From positions 167,519 to 231,518 of the forward strand of contig DATJVR010000086.1 in the NCBI GenBank assembly GCA_035501735.1: a DNA stretch of 64,000 bases, given 5' to 3'. Both the position numbers and the translations under genes were made by a program. The notes under the pieces are model-generated. The model had not been told where the DNA came from and did no database searches. It was given only the letters and a program-made list of their open reading frames with translations. Shown piece by piece: positions 51,150-59,885 of this stretch. Position 1 is the stretch's first letter; every line of letters starts with the position of its first letter. This DNA comes from PNAI01 sp035501735. Its GTDB lineage: Bacteria; Pseudomonadota; Alphaproteobacteria; Rhizobiales; Xanthobacteraceae.

Positions 51150-51890
51150 ATGCCGGCGCAGCGAAAAGTCTTTCGTATCGAGGAGAGCGTTCACGCTCAC
51201 GCAGGCGGCGAGATATCCATTCCCGTTCCGCAGGATGAAACCGCGCTTCGCCATCACGAGCTGATGACCGAGATCATGGCGCTGCGCGCGCTGCTGGCGC
51301 CACGGCCGTCGCCGAAAGGCGCATTCAATGAAAGCGGCCGCGACCAAATCACCAAGGCCCACGAATTCAAATCCGAGCTCGACCTGATTCACGAAGCCAT
51401 CCGGCGGACCAAGCTGGAAATGGGCGGGCTGGAGAAAAGCGGCTATTTCGGGCCGCAGATCGCGCGCGTCGGCCGCGAACTCGATGCTGTGGTCGACGGC
51501 ACCGAGCGGGCCACGCAGAATATTCTGAAAGAGGCTGAGGCCATTGACCAGATCGCCAGCACCCTGACGTCATTGCTCAAGGGCGAATATGCCCAAGGTC
51601 TGACGCAGGACATGCGCGACCACGTAGTGAAGATCTTCGAAGCCTGCAATTTTCAGGATCTTACCGGTCAGCGCATCGGCAAGGTCGTGACCACGCTGAA
51701 ATTCATCGAAGACCATATCATTCGCATGCGCGATATCTGGAGCAGCATCGAGCATGACGCGCCGCCCAGCACAGCGGAGCAAATCAAGACCGCAGGCAGC
51801 GGCGACAGTCTTCTCAATGGCCCGAAGCTCGTCGGCGACCCCGGTCATTCCTCGCAGGCTGAGATCGACGAAATTTTCAAGAACGATTAG
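51150..51890 (+). CDS. CheZ-type protein phosphatase
   Basis: A 246-residue predominantly helical protein that should dephosphorylate CheY~P. The conserved C-terminal helix and catalytic element is present in KIFEACNFQDLTGQRIGKVV (the CheZ Asp/Gln pair, DLTGQ), preceded by long helical segments (KLEMGGLEKSGYF, VGRELDAVVDGTERATQNIL). The ATG at 51150 follows a GGGGACTGGG; a GTG at 51138 is possible. Ends with EIDEIFKND, as an alphaproteobacterial CheZ-like tail. Its presumed substrate CheY is encoded at 35701, not adjacent. Confidence 0.87.
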   Translation: MPAQRKVFRIEESVHAHAGGEISIPVPQDETALRHHELMTEIMALRALLAPRPSPKGAFNESGRDQITKAHEFKSELDLIHEAIRRTKLEMGGLEKSGYFGPQIARVGRELDAVVDGTERATQNILKEAEAIDQIASTLTSLLKGEYAQGLTQDMRDHVVKIFEACNFQDLTGQRIGKVVTTLKFIEDHIIRMRDIWSSIEHDAPPSTAEQIKTAGSGDSLLNGPKLVGDPGHSSQAEIDEIFKND

Positions 51891-51894
51891 ACGT

Positions 51895-53088
51895 TCAACC
51901 AGCGGGCCGCCGGATCGCGAGAAAGCAGCCGAGCGCGATCGCTGCAAATATCGCGGCCACACCCAGCGCAATCCCGTCCGATGCATGCTCGGCCACATAG
52001 GCCAGCACGAATGGCGCGGCCGCCTGCATCACCAGCGACGGCCCGGCAATCCGGCCGAGCAATCGCCCGTAACCGGCTGCCCCGAACAGCGCGAGCGGTA
52101 CCGCGCCGCGCGTGATCGTGATCAGCCCGTTGGCCGCACCGAACATCAATGCGAACACCGTCGCGATGGCTATCGAGAAACCGCCAAACGCCAGGAGGGC
52201 GAACGCGATCATGAGCAGCCCGACTGCCGCGCGCGCAATGATCAAGGGATGCAAGTGTCGCCCGAACATCAGTTCGCAGATGCGCGCCATGACCTGCGCC
52301 GGCCCGAACAATGCGCCGATCGCGACCACCGTCGCGGCGCCCAGGCCTGCGCGCTCGAATATCGCCAGCAGATGCGCCGACAGTGCCGAAGGGACAAAGG
52401 CGTAGGCTGCGAACGCGGCGGCGACGAGGAAGAACACGAGTCCTTCCGCCGGCAGTACCCTGATCGGCGTCGGCGCTGTCTCATCGGCGCGCCGGGTGGC
52501 CGCCGCACGGCTTCGCGGCAGGGCGAGTGCATGCAGTGGCGCACAGACGAGCGCGAGCAGCACGGCATAGATGAGATAGGTCCCACGCCAGCCGACCGTG
52601 TTGAGCAGGAAGTGCGTCGTCGGCCAGCCGACCGTCGAGGCAAAGCCGCCGGCGAGCGTGAGCACGGTGATCGGCCTGCGGCCTTCGGCTCCGAAAATCC
52701 GACCGAGCGAGGCAAACGCCGCGTCATAGAGTGAGGCGGAAAGTCCCAGGCCGAGCACCACCCACGCCGTCAAGTAGGCCGCCGGCTGTTCGACTTCCGC
52801 AAGTCCATACAACCCGACCGCCGCCACCAGCGACCCGAAGGACATGACCACATGTCCGCCGAAGTGATCGATCCACCGCCCGACGAAAGGCGACGCGAGA
52901 CCTGCGACGAACAGGCCGACCGATAGCCCGGCCATGGTGAAGGACAGCGACCAGCCGTGCTCGGCCGCGATCAGCGGAACGGTCAGCACCGGCGAATAGT
53001 AGATGGTCCCCCAGGCGATGATTTGCGTGACCCCGAGCACGGGCACCGCCCGCCAAGGGCCGGAGAGCCAATCGCCCATGCGCGCCAT
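51895..53088 (-). CDS. MFS transporter
   Basis: A 397-residue membrane protein with about twelve hydrophobic segments. Conserved: the early GVTQIIAWGTIYYSPVL and the GLASPFVGRWIDHFGG loop (MFS motif A-like, G-x3-D/R), and a central cytoplasmic loop (LALPRSRAAATRRADETAPTP). The start helix with AWGTIYYS is typical of a subfamily common in proteobacteria whose substrates are unknown. It is convergent on cheZ (4-bp gap). Confidence 0.88.
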   Translation of the reverse strand: MARMGDWLSGPWRAVPVLGVTQIIAWGTIYYSPVLTVPLIAAEHGWSLSFTMAGLSVGLFVAGLASPFVGRWIDHFGGHVVMSFGSLVAAVGLYGLAEVEQPAAYLTAWVVLGLGLSASLYDAAFASLGRIFGAEGRRPITVLTLAGGFASTVGWPTTHFLLNTVGWRGTYLIYAVLLALVCAPLHALALPRSRAAATRRADETAPTPIRVLPAEGLVFFLVAAAFAAYAFVPSALSAHLLAIFERAGLGAATVVAIGALFGPAQVMARICELMFGRHLHPLIIARAAVGLLMIAFALLAFGGFSIAIATVFALMFGAANGLITITRGAVPLALFGAAGYGRLLGRIAGPSLVMQAAAPFVLAYVAEHASDGIALGVAAIFAAIALGCFLAIRRPAG

Positions 53089-53149
53089 TCATCGTCCCCT
53101 TTCACGAGGGAAGTGACGCGCTCGGCTCCGAGTCGTCCATTGCGTCGCA

Positions 53150-53758
53150 CTAGGCCGCGATCTTGGTTTCACCGAACGCGGGCACTTGCGCCGCGAAGCG
53201 GTCGAGCCAGGCCGCAAGTTTGGGATGATCCTTACGCCAGGTGCCCGGGAACCGCAGATCGCGGTGCCCCAGGAAGCAGGCAAGCGCGATCTGTCCGACA
53301 TTCGGGATCTGATCGAGCGCCGGCGGCGCGGCCTCCAGTGCCGCAAGCCCGCGCTTGATCTTGTCGTTCTGGTAGTCGACCCATTTCACCACGTGGTGTT
53401 CCGCCGGCCGCCAGCGCGTCTCGTACAACACGAGAATCTGCGCATCCGTCATGCCGTCGGCCAGTGCCTGCAGCCGCAGCGCGGCAAAGCGCGCCTTGGT
53501 CTCGCGCGGAATGATCTTTCCACCGCCGGCGCGGTGATCGAGATATTCCAGGATCACGCGCGAATCGAACAGCGTGCTGCCGTCTTCCAGCACCAGCACT
53601 GGAATCTTGCCGATCGGGTTCTGCTGACGCAGCGCATCGGCGGCATTGTTGGTGTCGGCCGTTTCGATTTTGATTTCAGGCGAGAGCCTGAGCACGCTCG
53701 CAGCGATACTGACTTTGCGGCCGAACGGCGAGGGCGGAGAAGAACGCAAGATCATCAT
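53150..53758 (-). CDS. Glutathione S-transferase
   Basis: A 202-residue GST. The thioredoxin-fold N-terminal half starts MILRSSPPSPFGRKV, with NPIGKIPVLVLEDGSTLFDSRVILEYLD (cis-proline and glutathione-binding DSR); the all-helical C-terminal half contains PNVGQIALACFLGHRDLRFP. The catalytic residue would be Ser from the SSPPSPF stretch. Start at 53758 (second Met 53755). Upstream of the cold-shock gene's terminal region and read on the same strand. Confidence 0.9.
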   Translation of the reverse strand: MMILRSSPPSPFGRKVSIAASVLRLSPEIKIETADTNNAADALRQQNPIGKIPVLVLEDGSTLFDSRVILEYLDHRAGGGKIIPRETKARFAALRLQALADGMTDAQILVLYETRWRPAEHHVVKWVDYQNDKIKRGLAALEAAPPALDQIPNVGQIALACFLGHRDLRFPGTWRKDHPKLAAWLDRFAAQVPAFGETKIAA

Positions 53759-53861
53759 GCGCGCACCATTTTGCGGAAATGATATCCCGTGGCCGGACGG
53801 CCACAGCCGCTCCCACTCAAAGACGATCACGGAGGAGTTTGCAACTCTTCCGCTGGCTCGA

Positions 53862-54077
53862 TCAGCCGGTGATCACGAGATTGACCGCCTTGGGGCCCTT
53901 GCCCTTTTTATCGGGCTCGACCTCGAAGCTGATCCGCTGACCTTCCGCCAGCGACTTGAGCCCGGCTTGTTCGACGGCGGTGATGTGCACGAACACGTCG
54001 CGTCCGCCGTCATCCGGCTTGATGAAGCCGTAGCCGCGCTCGCCATTGAAGAATTTGACCGTACCGGTCATGGCCAT
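53862..54077 (-). CDS. Cold-shock protein (CspA family)
   Basis: A 71-residue single cold-shock domain, MAMTGTVKFFNGERGYGFIKPDDGGRDVFVHI, carrying RNP1 (GYGFI) and RNP2 (VFVHI), and ending PKAVNLVITG. It binds single-stranded RNA/DNA as an RNA chaperone. The ATG at 54077 follows GGGAG by about 9 nt. There is a fairly long leader before it (54078-54271), a feature of cold-regulated csp mRNAs; no gene lies there. Confidence 0.95.
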   Translation of the reverse strand: MAMTGTVKFFNGERGYGFIKPDDGGRDVFVHITAVEQAGLKSLAEGQRISFEVEPDKKGKGPKAVNLVITG

Positions 54078-54271
54078 CGGGTAACTCCCTTTCCCCGTGG
54101 TTGCTCCGCCGCCGGCCCACACGGCATGGCGGCTCGGCTGGACATTCGCAGTCGGGGAAAACAGTCAGCCCATTACGGCCTCAGTCACTCCGCCGGCCCC
54201 CATCGGAGGCGGAACGTCAAAGCCCGCCATAGGGTAGACGCAATGCAGCCCCGCTGGAAAGGGGGAGCTAT

Positions 54272-55129
54272 TTATTTGACCGTCTCTCCGGCGAGCCAGG
54301 TGAGTTTGGTTTGGCCCATGCCGTCGCGGCCGAGCAAACTCGCAAGCGCCGGTAAAAGCTGCTTAAGCTGGTCATGTAACATCCAAGGCGGGTTCACCAC
54401 GATCAGGCCGGCGCCGTGCAGCCTGGTCGCGTCGCCGGTGGGTGCGACATCAAGTTCCACCTGCAGGATCTTCGCAATGCCCGACCGCGCCAAGCGGCGG
54501 CTGAAGGCTGCGACCTCGGCCGGCTCCTTGGTCGGGTACCACAAGAGATAGATGCCGGTCGCCCATTTGCGGTGCGCGTCCTCCAGCCCCTGCACCAGTT
54601 TCGTAAAATCGTCCGGCTGTTCGAATGGCGGATCGATCAGCACCAGGCCGCGCCGCTCGGTGGGGGGCACGAAGGCCGAAAGCGCGGTCCAGCCGTCGAT
54701 CGCCAGCGCCTTGGCGCGCGCGTCCCCGCGCAGGCTGCGCGCAAGCGCAAGCCCCGTTGCCGGCTCAAGCTCGCAAGCGATCAGTCGGTCTTGCCAGCGC
54801 AGGAGGCTGCGCGCGAGCAAAGGCGAGCCCGGATAGCTGATGAGGCGGTCGGGCGGATTGGCAGCCGCGACCGCGTCGAGATAGGGCGCGAGCAGATCGC
54901 GTATGCCGGGCTCGAGCTTCGCATTGAACAGTCGGCCGATGCCGTCGCGCCATTCGCCGGTCTTGCCCGCTTCGGCCGCGCCGAGATCGTAAAGACCGGC
55001 ACCTGCGTGCGTGTCGATCACACGGAAGGCTGCCGGTTTCTCCCGCAGATACGTAAGCACGCGGCAGAGCACCGCATGTTTCAGCACATCGGCAAAATTC
55101 CCGGCATGATAGGCGTGGCGGTAGTTCAT
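54272..55129 (-). CDS. rlmJ: 23S rRNA (adenine(2030)-N(6))-methyltransferase
   Basis: A 285-residue methyltransferase that starts MNYRHAYHAGNFADVLKHAVLCR, an exact RlmJ-type opening. It has the SAM-site DTHAGAGLYDLG and the N6-adenine catalytic motif IDPPFEQPDDF; ends with LPALASLLGRDG. It methylates A2030 of 23S rRNA. It stands alone between the RNase T2 and the cold-shock genes. Confidence 0.95.
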   Translation of the reverse strand: MNYRHAYHAGNFADVLKHAVLCRVLTYLREKPAAFRVIDTHAGAGLYDLGAAEAGKTGEWRDGIGRLFNAKLEPGIRDLLAPYLDAVAAANPPDRLISYPGSPLLARSLLRWQDRLIACELEPATGLALARSLRGDARAKALAIDGWTALSAFVPPTERRGLVLIDPPFEQPDDFTKLVQGLEDAHRKWATGIYLLWYPTKEPAEVAAFSRRLARSGIAKILQVELDVAPTGDATRLHGAGLIVVNPPWMLHDQLKQLLPALASLLGRDGMGQTKLTWLAGETVK

Positions 55130-55186
55130 TGCGGATTGCTTTTAAAGCCATCCACGCCCGTGGGCTATTGCTTACCGTGAGAGGCT

Positions 55187-55861
55187 TCAGATCCCGCGCA
55201 CCGGTGGCATCACCAGCCGGTCGCGCCGACAGGCGCGGCGGTCGATCTCGGCGCAGTCGCGAAAGCCGAAATCCTTGCTCAGGCAGATACGCACCTCGCT
55301 CAAGCGCCGGCTGTCACAGGTCACGGAAATTCCCGCCGGCTTCAATCCGGGATTGGCTTTCACGAATGCCGCCTCGACTTCGTTCGGCGTCACGTTCAGG
55401 GGGGTTTTCACCTCGAGATATTCCGACGGGATTTTCACCACCGCGCGCGCCTTGCGCACGGTCTCGAAATAGGCGCGCGGTGAAAGTCCCGAGCAGGTGC
55501 CGTGCTTGTCCCATTCATTGAACACAAGCTTCGGGCTCGGCATCAGCTCGAGCATTGACGATACGATTCCGCGATCGAGTCGCGGCGCCGGCACCTGGCA
55601 GAATTCGGGAAAGCCTTTTTCGTATTGCGGCCACAGCCCATGCACCACGAACGAATAGGGCCGCAAACCGCATTGCGCGCCACCATCGCGTCCGCGCTCG
55701 GATGTCGCCTCGCAGAACGACGGCGACCATGACAGCGACAGGACATAAAAATCGAATTGCCCAGGCTGATTTTGCCGCCGGTCCTGTGCCAGCGCGGATT
55801 GCAACGTAAAGGCAAGAACGATGACGGCGCACGCCGCCGCACGCACGATGAGATTGATCAT
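55187..55861 (-). CDS. Ribonuclease T2 family protein
   Basis: A 224-residue exported ribonuclease (signal peptide AAACAVIVLAFTLQSALA). Both active-site boxes are present: CAS I FVVHGLWPQYEKG and CAS II VFNEWDKHGTCSG, with catalytic histidines and the acid. Cysteines FCEATS, QCGL, HGTCSG support the usual disulfides. T2 enzymes cut RNA non-specifically in the periplasm or outside the cell for nutrient scavenging. The ATG at 55861 begins the signal peptide. Confidence 0.93.
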   Translation of the reverse strand: MINLIVRAAACAVIVLAFTLQSALAQDRRQNQPGQFDFYVLSLSWSPSFCEATSERGRDGGAQCGLRPYSFVVHGLWPQYEKGFPEFCQVPAPRLDRGIVSSMLELMPSPKLVFNEWDKHGTCSGLSPRAYFETVRKARAVVKIPSEYLEVKTPLNVTPNEVEAAFVKANPGLKPAGISVTCDSRRLSEVRICLSKDFGFRDCAEIDRRACRRDRLVMPPVRGI

Positions 55862-55973
55862 GATGGCCCCTCCCACAGAAGAATTTTCGGACGAGCGTAT
55901 AGGAAATCCAGAACAATTCAAGAACAAAATGGCAATGGATCAGGATCGGATTTTAGGCTGCCGGTTACGGTCG

Positions 55974-56444
55974 TTACGGCTTCGCCTGTCGGCATGCGGG
56001 ATTGTAGGCCCAGTTGCGGTCGACGCCGACCACGCACCATTCCACCCCCCAGCTCGCGCCGATCATGCCGCCATCCTCGATGATGGAATAATGCACCATG
56101 CGCCAAGCGCCATCCGAAGTCAGGGCCCGCGCACGGCAATACCGCCGCGGAATGCTGTTGTCGGTCCACGGACGGAATGCAACTTCCTGAATGTTTTCAA
56201 AGCGCACGATCTCAAGCGAGGAAGCCCAAAAGCGGCTTTCCTTGGTGGCAAATCGGTGCTGGATCTTCCACAGCGCGAACGGCTCATCGCACAGCGGCAC
56301 CACCGCGTCGTAACGCGGGCCGCCGAGCCCCGTGTTCATCTCGAACCAGTTGGCGGCGCGGGCCGGGGGTGTCCAGAGGGTGATCAAGGCGCCGATCAGC
56401 AGGGCTGCGACCATTGTCCTACGCGGTACGCCGAAACCACCCAT
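55974..56444 (-). CDS. Exported hypothetical protein (156 aa)
   Basis: A 156-residue protein with a signal peptide (TMVAALLIGALITLW, cut near ARAANW). The mature part has cysteines in PLCDEP, RYCRARA, EWCVVGVD and PACRQ, and a conserved-looking pattern YSIIEDGGMIGASWGVEWCVVGVDRNWAYNP. No known function; probably a secreted small domain. It is followed on the other strand by the thioesterase after a 264-bp gap that holds no gene. Confidence 0.75.
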   Translation of the reverse strand: MGGFGVPRRTMVAALLIGALITLWTPPARAANWFEMNTGLGGPRYDAVVPLCDEPFALWKIQHRFATKESRFWASSLEIVRFENIQEVAFRPWTDNSIPRRYCRARALTSDGAWRMVHYSIIEDGGMIGASWGVEWCVVGVDRNWAYNPACRQAKP

Positions 56445-56708
56445 GTCACTCCTCCCACGAAACCACAGAACCCAAGCCGTCTATGGCATAGCGGCCGAAA
56501 CACTAGCATGGGACGGCCACCTGATCACGAGGAAAAACATCACCGGCGAACCCCCTTGCAGGTCCTCCGCAATCGGTTGCGCCTGGCTTGCGTGACATTC
56601 CTCCGCAAAAAAATCCTTGCGACCGATTCATTCAGATCGAAATTCGCACTAACCTCGCGCACGTGATTCGCCGGAGGGGGCTCCGCGTTTCACCGGAGGC
56701 CGATCAGA

Positions 56709-57185
56709 ATGGCGGTTGGGGCACGTCGGCTCGATCCTGTCGAGTCCGTGTTCGGGATTCAGGCGGCAGGCCGCCTGATGACGGAAATATTTGCACCCTG
56801 GGTGCAGGATCTCGGGCTGTTGGTGGAGCGGGTCGAGTCCGACCGGCCGGCCGGCGCACCGTCGGACTGGCAGCCCGGCGCGGTGATCCGCCTGCCGTTT
56901 TCCAGCAAGCTCTGCCGCGACGGCGGAGTCGTCTGCGGCCAGGCGCTGATGGCGGCGGCCGATACCGCCATGGTGGTGGCCTGTTCGGCTGCCTGGAACG
57001 GCTACCGGCCCATGAGCACGATCGATCAGACCATGCATTTCCTGCGGCCGGTGAATTTCGATCTCTTGGCCGAGGCCCGTATCGTCCGCATGGGTCGCAC
57101 AACCACCTTCGGCCGCGTGACGCTCGCCAGCGCGTCGGACAAGCGGCCGGTCGGCATGGTGTCGAGCGCTTACGCTATGCTGTGA
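56709..57185 (+). CDS. PaaI-family thioesterase
   Basis: A 158-residue hotdog-fold protein. It contains CGQALMAAADTAMVVAC (the central hotdog helix with the acidic residue), STIDQTMHFLRPV and a final strand RTTTFGRVTLASASDKRPVG. It would hydrolyse an acyl-CoA; substrate unknown. It is transcribed toward a DUF3551 pair on the opposite strand. Confidence 0.88.
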   Translation: MAVGARRLDPVESVFGIQAAGRLMTEIFAPWVQDLGLLVERVESDRPAGAPSDWQPGAVIRLPFSSKLCRDGGVVCGQALMAAADTAMVVACSAAWNGYRPMSTIDQTMHFLRPVNFDLLAEARIVRMGRTTTFGRVTLASASDKRPVGMVSSAYAML

Positions 57186-57238
57186 AGCGGTTCACGCCGA
57201 AACAACGGGCTGCCGTCTGGCTCCGTAAAGCGAACCGT

Positions 57239-57490
57239 TCACGTCGGCTTTTTCGGCCGCACGACCGGCGGGCTTCCGACCGGCCGGCCATCGTAGAATG
57301 GGTTCGGCGAGCAGAATCCGCCGATCCCCGAAATTGTCGCCTGACACTGCTCCCAAGTGACGAAGCCACAATTGGTGCCGCCGCCGCGCCCGCCGCCATA
57401 TTGCGCGCACCAACGGTAGGGGTCTGCCTTCGCGGTATTGAAGGACGCGCCGGCAATGACGCCGATCAGGACCAAGAAAATCAAGCGCAT
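57239..57490 (-). CDS. DUF3551 family exported protein
   Basis: An 83-residue protein with signal peptide (RLIFLVLIGVIAGASF) and the DUF3551 core DPYRWCAQYGGGRGGGTNCGFVTWEQCQATISGIGGFC; four cysteines form likely disulfides. Function unknown. The ATG at 57490 is used. It has a closely related tandem partner immediately upstream at 57533. Confidence 0.9.
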   Translation of the reverse strand: MRLIFLVLIGVIAGASFNTAKADPYRWCAQYGGGRGGGTNCGFVTWEQCQATISGIGGFCSPNPFYDGRPVGSPPVVRPKKPT

Positions 57491-57532
57491 TAACTGCCTC
57501 CTATCTGGGCTATGAGTTGAGTCCGACAAACC

Positions 57533-57808
57533 TCAATCGCGTCGGATCGGTTCCTTGTTTTTCGTCCGTTGCTGCGCAACGGTGGGCGTATCGAACGGGC
57601 GGCCGTCGTAAAAATTGTTCAACCGGCACACGCCGCCGATTCCCGATACCGCAGCCCGGCATTGCTCCCACGTTTGAAAGCCGCAGTTTGTCGCTGAATC
57701 GCCTTCGCCGATCGACAAGTCGGCGCACCAGCGATACGGATCGGCGCGCACTGTATCGAATGCCGAACTCACGAACAGGCCGGTCAGAACTGCGAGACAA
57801 AGGCGCAT
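57533..57808 (-). CDS. DUF3551 family exported protein, tandem paralogue
   Basis: A 91-residue paralogue of the neighbouring gene: signal peptide (LAVLTGLFVSSAFDTVRA), DPYRWCADLSIG, then NCGFQTWEQCRAAVSGIGGVC. The pair arose by duplication and has since diverged in the loop and the tail. The 140 bp upstream (57809-57948) carries no gene. Confidence 0.88.
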   Translation of the reverse strand: MRLCLAVLTGLFVSSAFDTVRADPYRWCADLSIGEGDSATNCGFQTWEQCRAAVSGIGGVCRLNNFYDGRPFDTPTVAQQRTKNKEPIRRD

Positions 57809-57948
57809 ATGTCATCTCCACTGGAGATCAGACTCCACGCCCCTCATTAAGGAGGTTCGCTCGCCGAATACAACTGAAGCGGGCGCGGCTAACGCAGAAT
57901 TGAACGCGCTGCCAAAATCCGCGCCCAGCTCGCCGGTATCCTGTTGCG

Positions 57949-58089
57949 TTAGGCTTTCTTGTTGAGCGGGTTGACCGTTGGAGCCGAGCTGCTGAAGGCA
58001 GCCTTATAGGCCGACATTTGCTTGGGTTTGTCTTTTTCGGCCTTTGGCTTCTTTTTTTCCTTGTTCGATCGCTGATCCTTATTGGCCAT
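57949..58089 (-). CDS. Small Lys-rich protein (46 aa)
   Basis: A 46-residue, highly basic, lysine-rich protein (starts MANKDQRSNKEKKKPK, ends NPLNKKA) with GGAG 7 nt upstream of the ATG. I recall very similar short proteins in Bradyrhizobium and relatives. Function unknown; the basic character suggests nucleic-acid binding. Confidence 0.65.
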   Translation of the reverse strand: MANKDQRSNKEKKKPKAEKDKPKQMSAYKAAFSSSAPTVNPLNKKA

Positions 58090-58296
58090 ATGAATTCTCC
58101 TGATGGGTTGATCGCGTTGCCGCCGGCCGCAACGTGAATCGCTACAAATTTAACGTAATGCAGTTGCCTGTTCCACCGCTCTCTGACTCAATCCTCCCGC
58201 TCAGATTTGGCTTCGGGTCGGCCCAATTTCGGGCGTGGACGCAACCACTTCAAGCCGTGTGCGTTGCCTGATCGGGGGCCAAAGCGGAGTGTAACG

Positions 58297-58878
58297 ATGC
58301 GCTTTGTCCCTGTTCCAGCAACGCTGCTTGTCCTGTCCACGCTTGTTTGCGCGGTCGCTCAGACCAAATCCGACGACGCGGCTTCGCCTCCGCAGAAGCA
58401 AAATCCGCTGTCTGGTTCGCCCGAGCATCGGCGGCAGATCGACCAGTATCTGAATTCGACTTCCGGCCATGCCGGAACGCAGGAGCCGATGCCGGCCGAC
58501 CACGCCAATAATTCGGTGTTCGTCAACGGAACCCTCAATGTTCCGGGTGCGCCGACGGATGGCCAGACAGTCCCGGCGAAATTCTCACAACGCAATAAGG
58601 CGATCGACAAGACGCCGATCATGGCCATGGGGCTCGGGCTCAGCGCCGACCAGCGGCGAAAGATTCTCGATGCCGTCCGCGCCACCAAGGTGGCGCCCGT
58701 CGTCCTCGACGCCAAGGTTACCCAAGAGCTGATGAGCACGGTCAAACTGCACGCGTTGCCGCAATCGGTCGTGTCGGAAATTCCGAACCTGAAGGACGTC
58801 AAGTTCGTGCCGCTCGCCGACAAGGTCCTGCTCGTCTATGCGCCGAACCGCATCGTCGTCAGCGAACTCAAGCCCTAG
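58297..58878 (+). CDS. Exported hypothetical protein (193 aa)
   Basis: A 193-residue protein with a signal peptide (FVPVPATLLVLSTLVCA). The mature part has a disordered start and an alpha-beta C-terminal half (LSADQRRKILDAVRATKVAPVV, then YAPNRIVVSELKP). The GGAG 8 nt before the ATG at 58297 supports the start. No family is recognised. The 207 bp between it and the Lys-rich gene (58090-58296) shows nothing else. Confidence 0.7.
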   Translation: MRFVPVPATLLVLSTLVCAVAQTKSDDAASPPQKQNPLSGSPEHRRQIDQYLNSTSGHAGTQEPMPADHANNSVFVNGTLNVPGAPTDGQTVPAKFSQRNKAIDKTPIMAMGLGLSADQRRKILDAVRATKVAPVVLDAKVTQELMSTVKLHALPQSVVSEIPNLKDVKFVPLADKVLLVYAPNRIVVSELKP

Positions 58879-59014
58879 ACCATTCCCTTTTCGAAGGGAG
58901 CGGCGGCGCGTGAGCGTCGCGGGGCGCCGCATTCAGGCTTGCGGGCGAGGGGCAGATCGCGCTAGCGATCGGAGCAGAGGCTCCCAGAACGTCCATCTCC
59001 AGAAAGGCAATCCC

Positions 59015-59743
59015 GTGAGCAACGTTTCGTCTGACGTCGTCAAAAGCCTTGCGCCCACCGGCAAGCTGCGCGTGGCCATCAATCTCGGCAATATGGTGCT
59101 GGCGCAGGGCACGCCCGACGCGCCGCGCGGCATCACGCCGGACCTGGCGCGCGAGCTCTCGCGCCGCGTGGGTGTGCCGTACGAGCTGATCTGCTTCGAC
59201 GCCGCCGGCAAGGTGTTCGAGGCCCTCAAGGGCGGCAAGGTCGACGTGGTGTTTCTCGCCATCGAGCCGGTACGCGCTGCCGAGATCGCCTTCACTGCGC
59301 CCTACGTCATTATCGAGGGCGTCTACATGGTGCCCAAGGACTCCAGGCTCAAGACCGTCGCCGATGTCGATCGCGACGGCGTGCGCATCGGCGTCAACAA
59401 GAATTCCGCCTACGATCTCTTTCTCACCCGCACGCTCAAGCACGCCCAGCTGGTGCGCGGCGAGGACGGCATTCAGCTTTTCCTCAAGGAGAAGCTCGAG
59501 GCCGCCGGCGGCGTGAAGCAGCCGCTGGTCGCCTATGCCAAGACCAATCCGAACGTGAAGATCATGGATGGCCGCTTCATGGAGATCCAGCAGGCCATGG
59601 GCACCCCGCAGGGCCGCGATCCCGCCGGCGCGAACTATCTCAAATCCTTCGTCGAGGAGATGAAGGCGTCGGGCTTCGTGGCCGAAGCCTTGAAGCGGAG
59701 CAACCAGCCGGACGCGACGGTCGCTCCGCCGGCCAAACCCTAA
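59015..59743 (+). CDS. Family 3 solute-binding protein without signal peptide
   Basis: A 242-residue protein with the SBP_bac_3 (periplasmic binding type II) core: GKLRVAINLGNMVLAQG, ITPDLARELSRRVG, GGKVDVVFLAIEPVRAAEIAFTAPYVIIEG. The likely start is the GTG at 59015 with AAAGG about 8 nt upstream. There is no signal peptide at this start. No ABC permease or ATPase is adjacent. It may be a cytoplasmic ligand-binding protein. Confidence 0.82.
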   Translation: MSNVSSDVVKSLAPTGKLRVAINLGNMVLAQGTPDAPRGITPDLARELSRRVGVPYELICFDAAGKVFEALKGGKVDVVFLAIEPVRAAEIAFTAPYVIIEGVYMVPKDSRLKTVADVDRDGVRIGVNKNSAYDLFLTRTLKHAQLVRGEDGIQLFLKEKLEAAGGVKQPLVAYAKTNPNVKIMDGRFMEIQQAMGTPQGRDPAGANYLKSFVEEMKASGFVAEALKRSNQPDATVAPPAKP

Positions 59744-59744
59744 A

Positions 59745-59885
59745 TCACGGGCAGCTGTATTCCAGCTTCTTCTTCTGGCAATAGTCCGGGCAGAAGCGCG
59801 GCTGCCCGCCGGCCTTGACGCAGCGCGCATAGCAGACGTCGAGGAAATTGGCCACGCATTGGGGATTCTTCTTTTTGGGCCCCCG
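59745..59885 (-). pseudogene. Cys-rich open frame continuing past the barrel gene's stop
   Basis: In the same frame, directly after the TGA of the beta-barrel-like gene, the sequence stays open for 46 codons and encodes a Lys/Cys-rich segment: NPQCVANFLDVCYARCVKAGG, then FCPDYCQKKKLEYSCP. Six cysteines with regular spacing suggest a real small disulfide domain. There is no ATG; the only inner start is a GTG within it. It may be the tail of a lost gene or a read-through extension. Confidence 0.5.
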
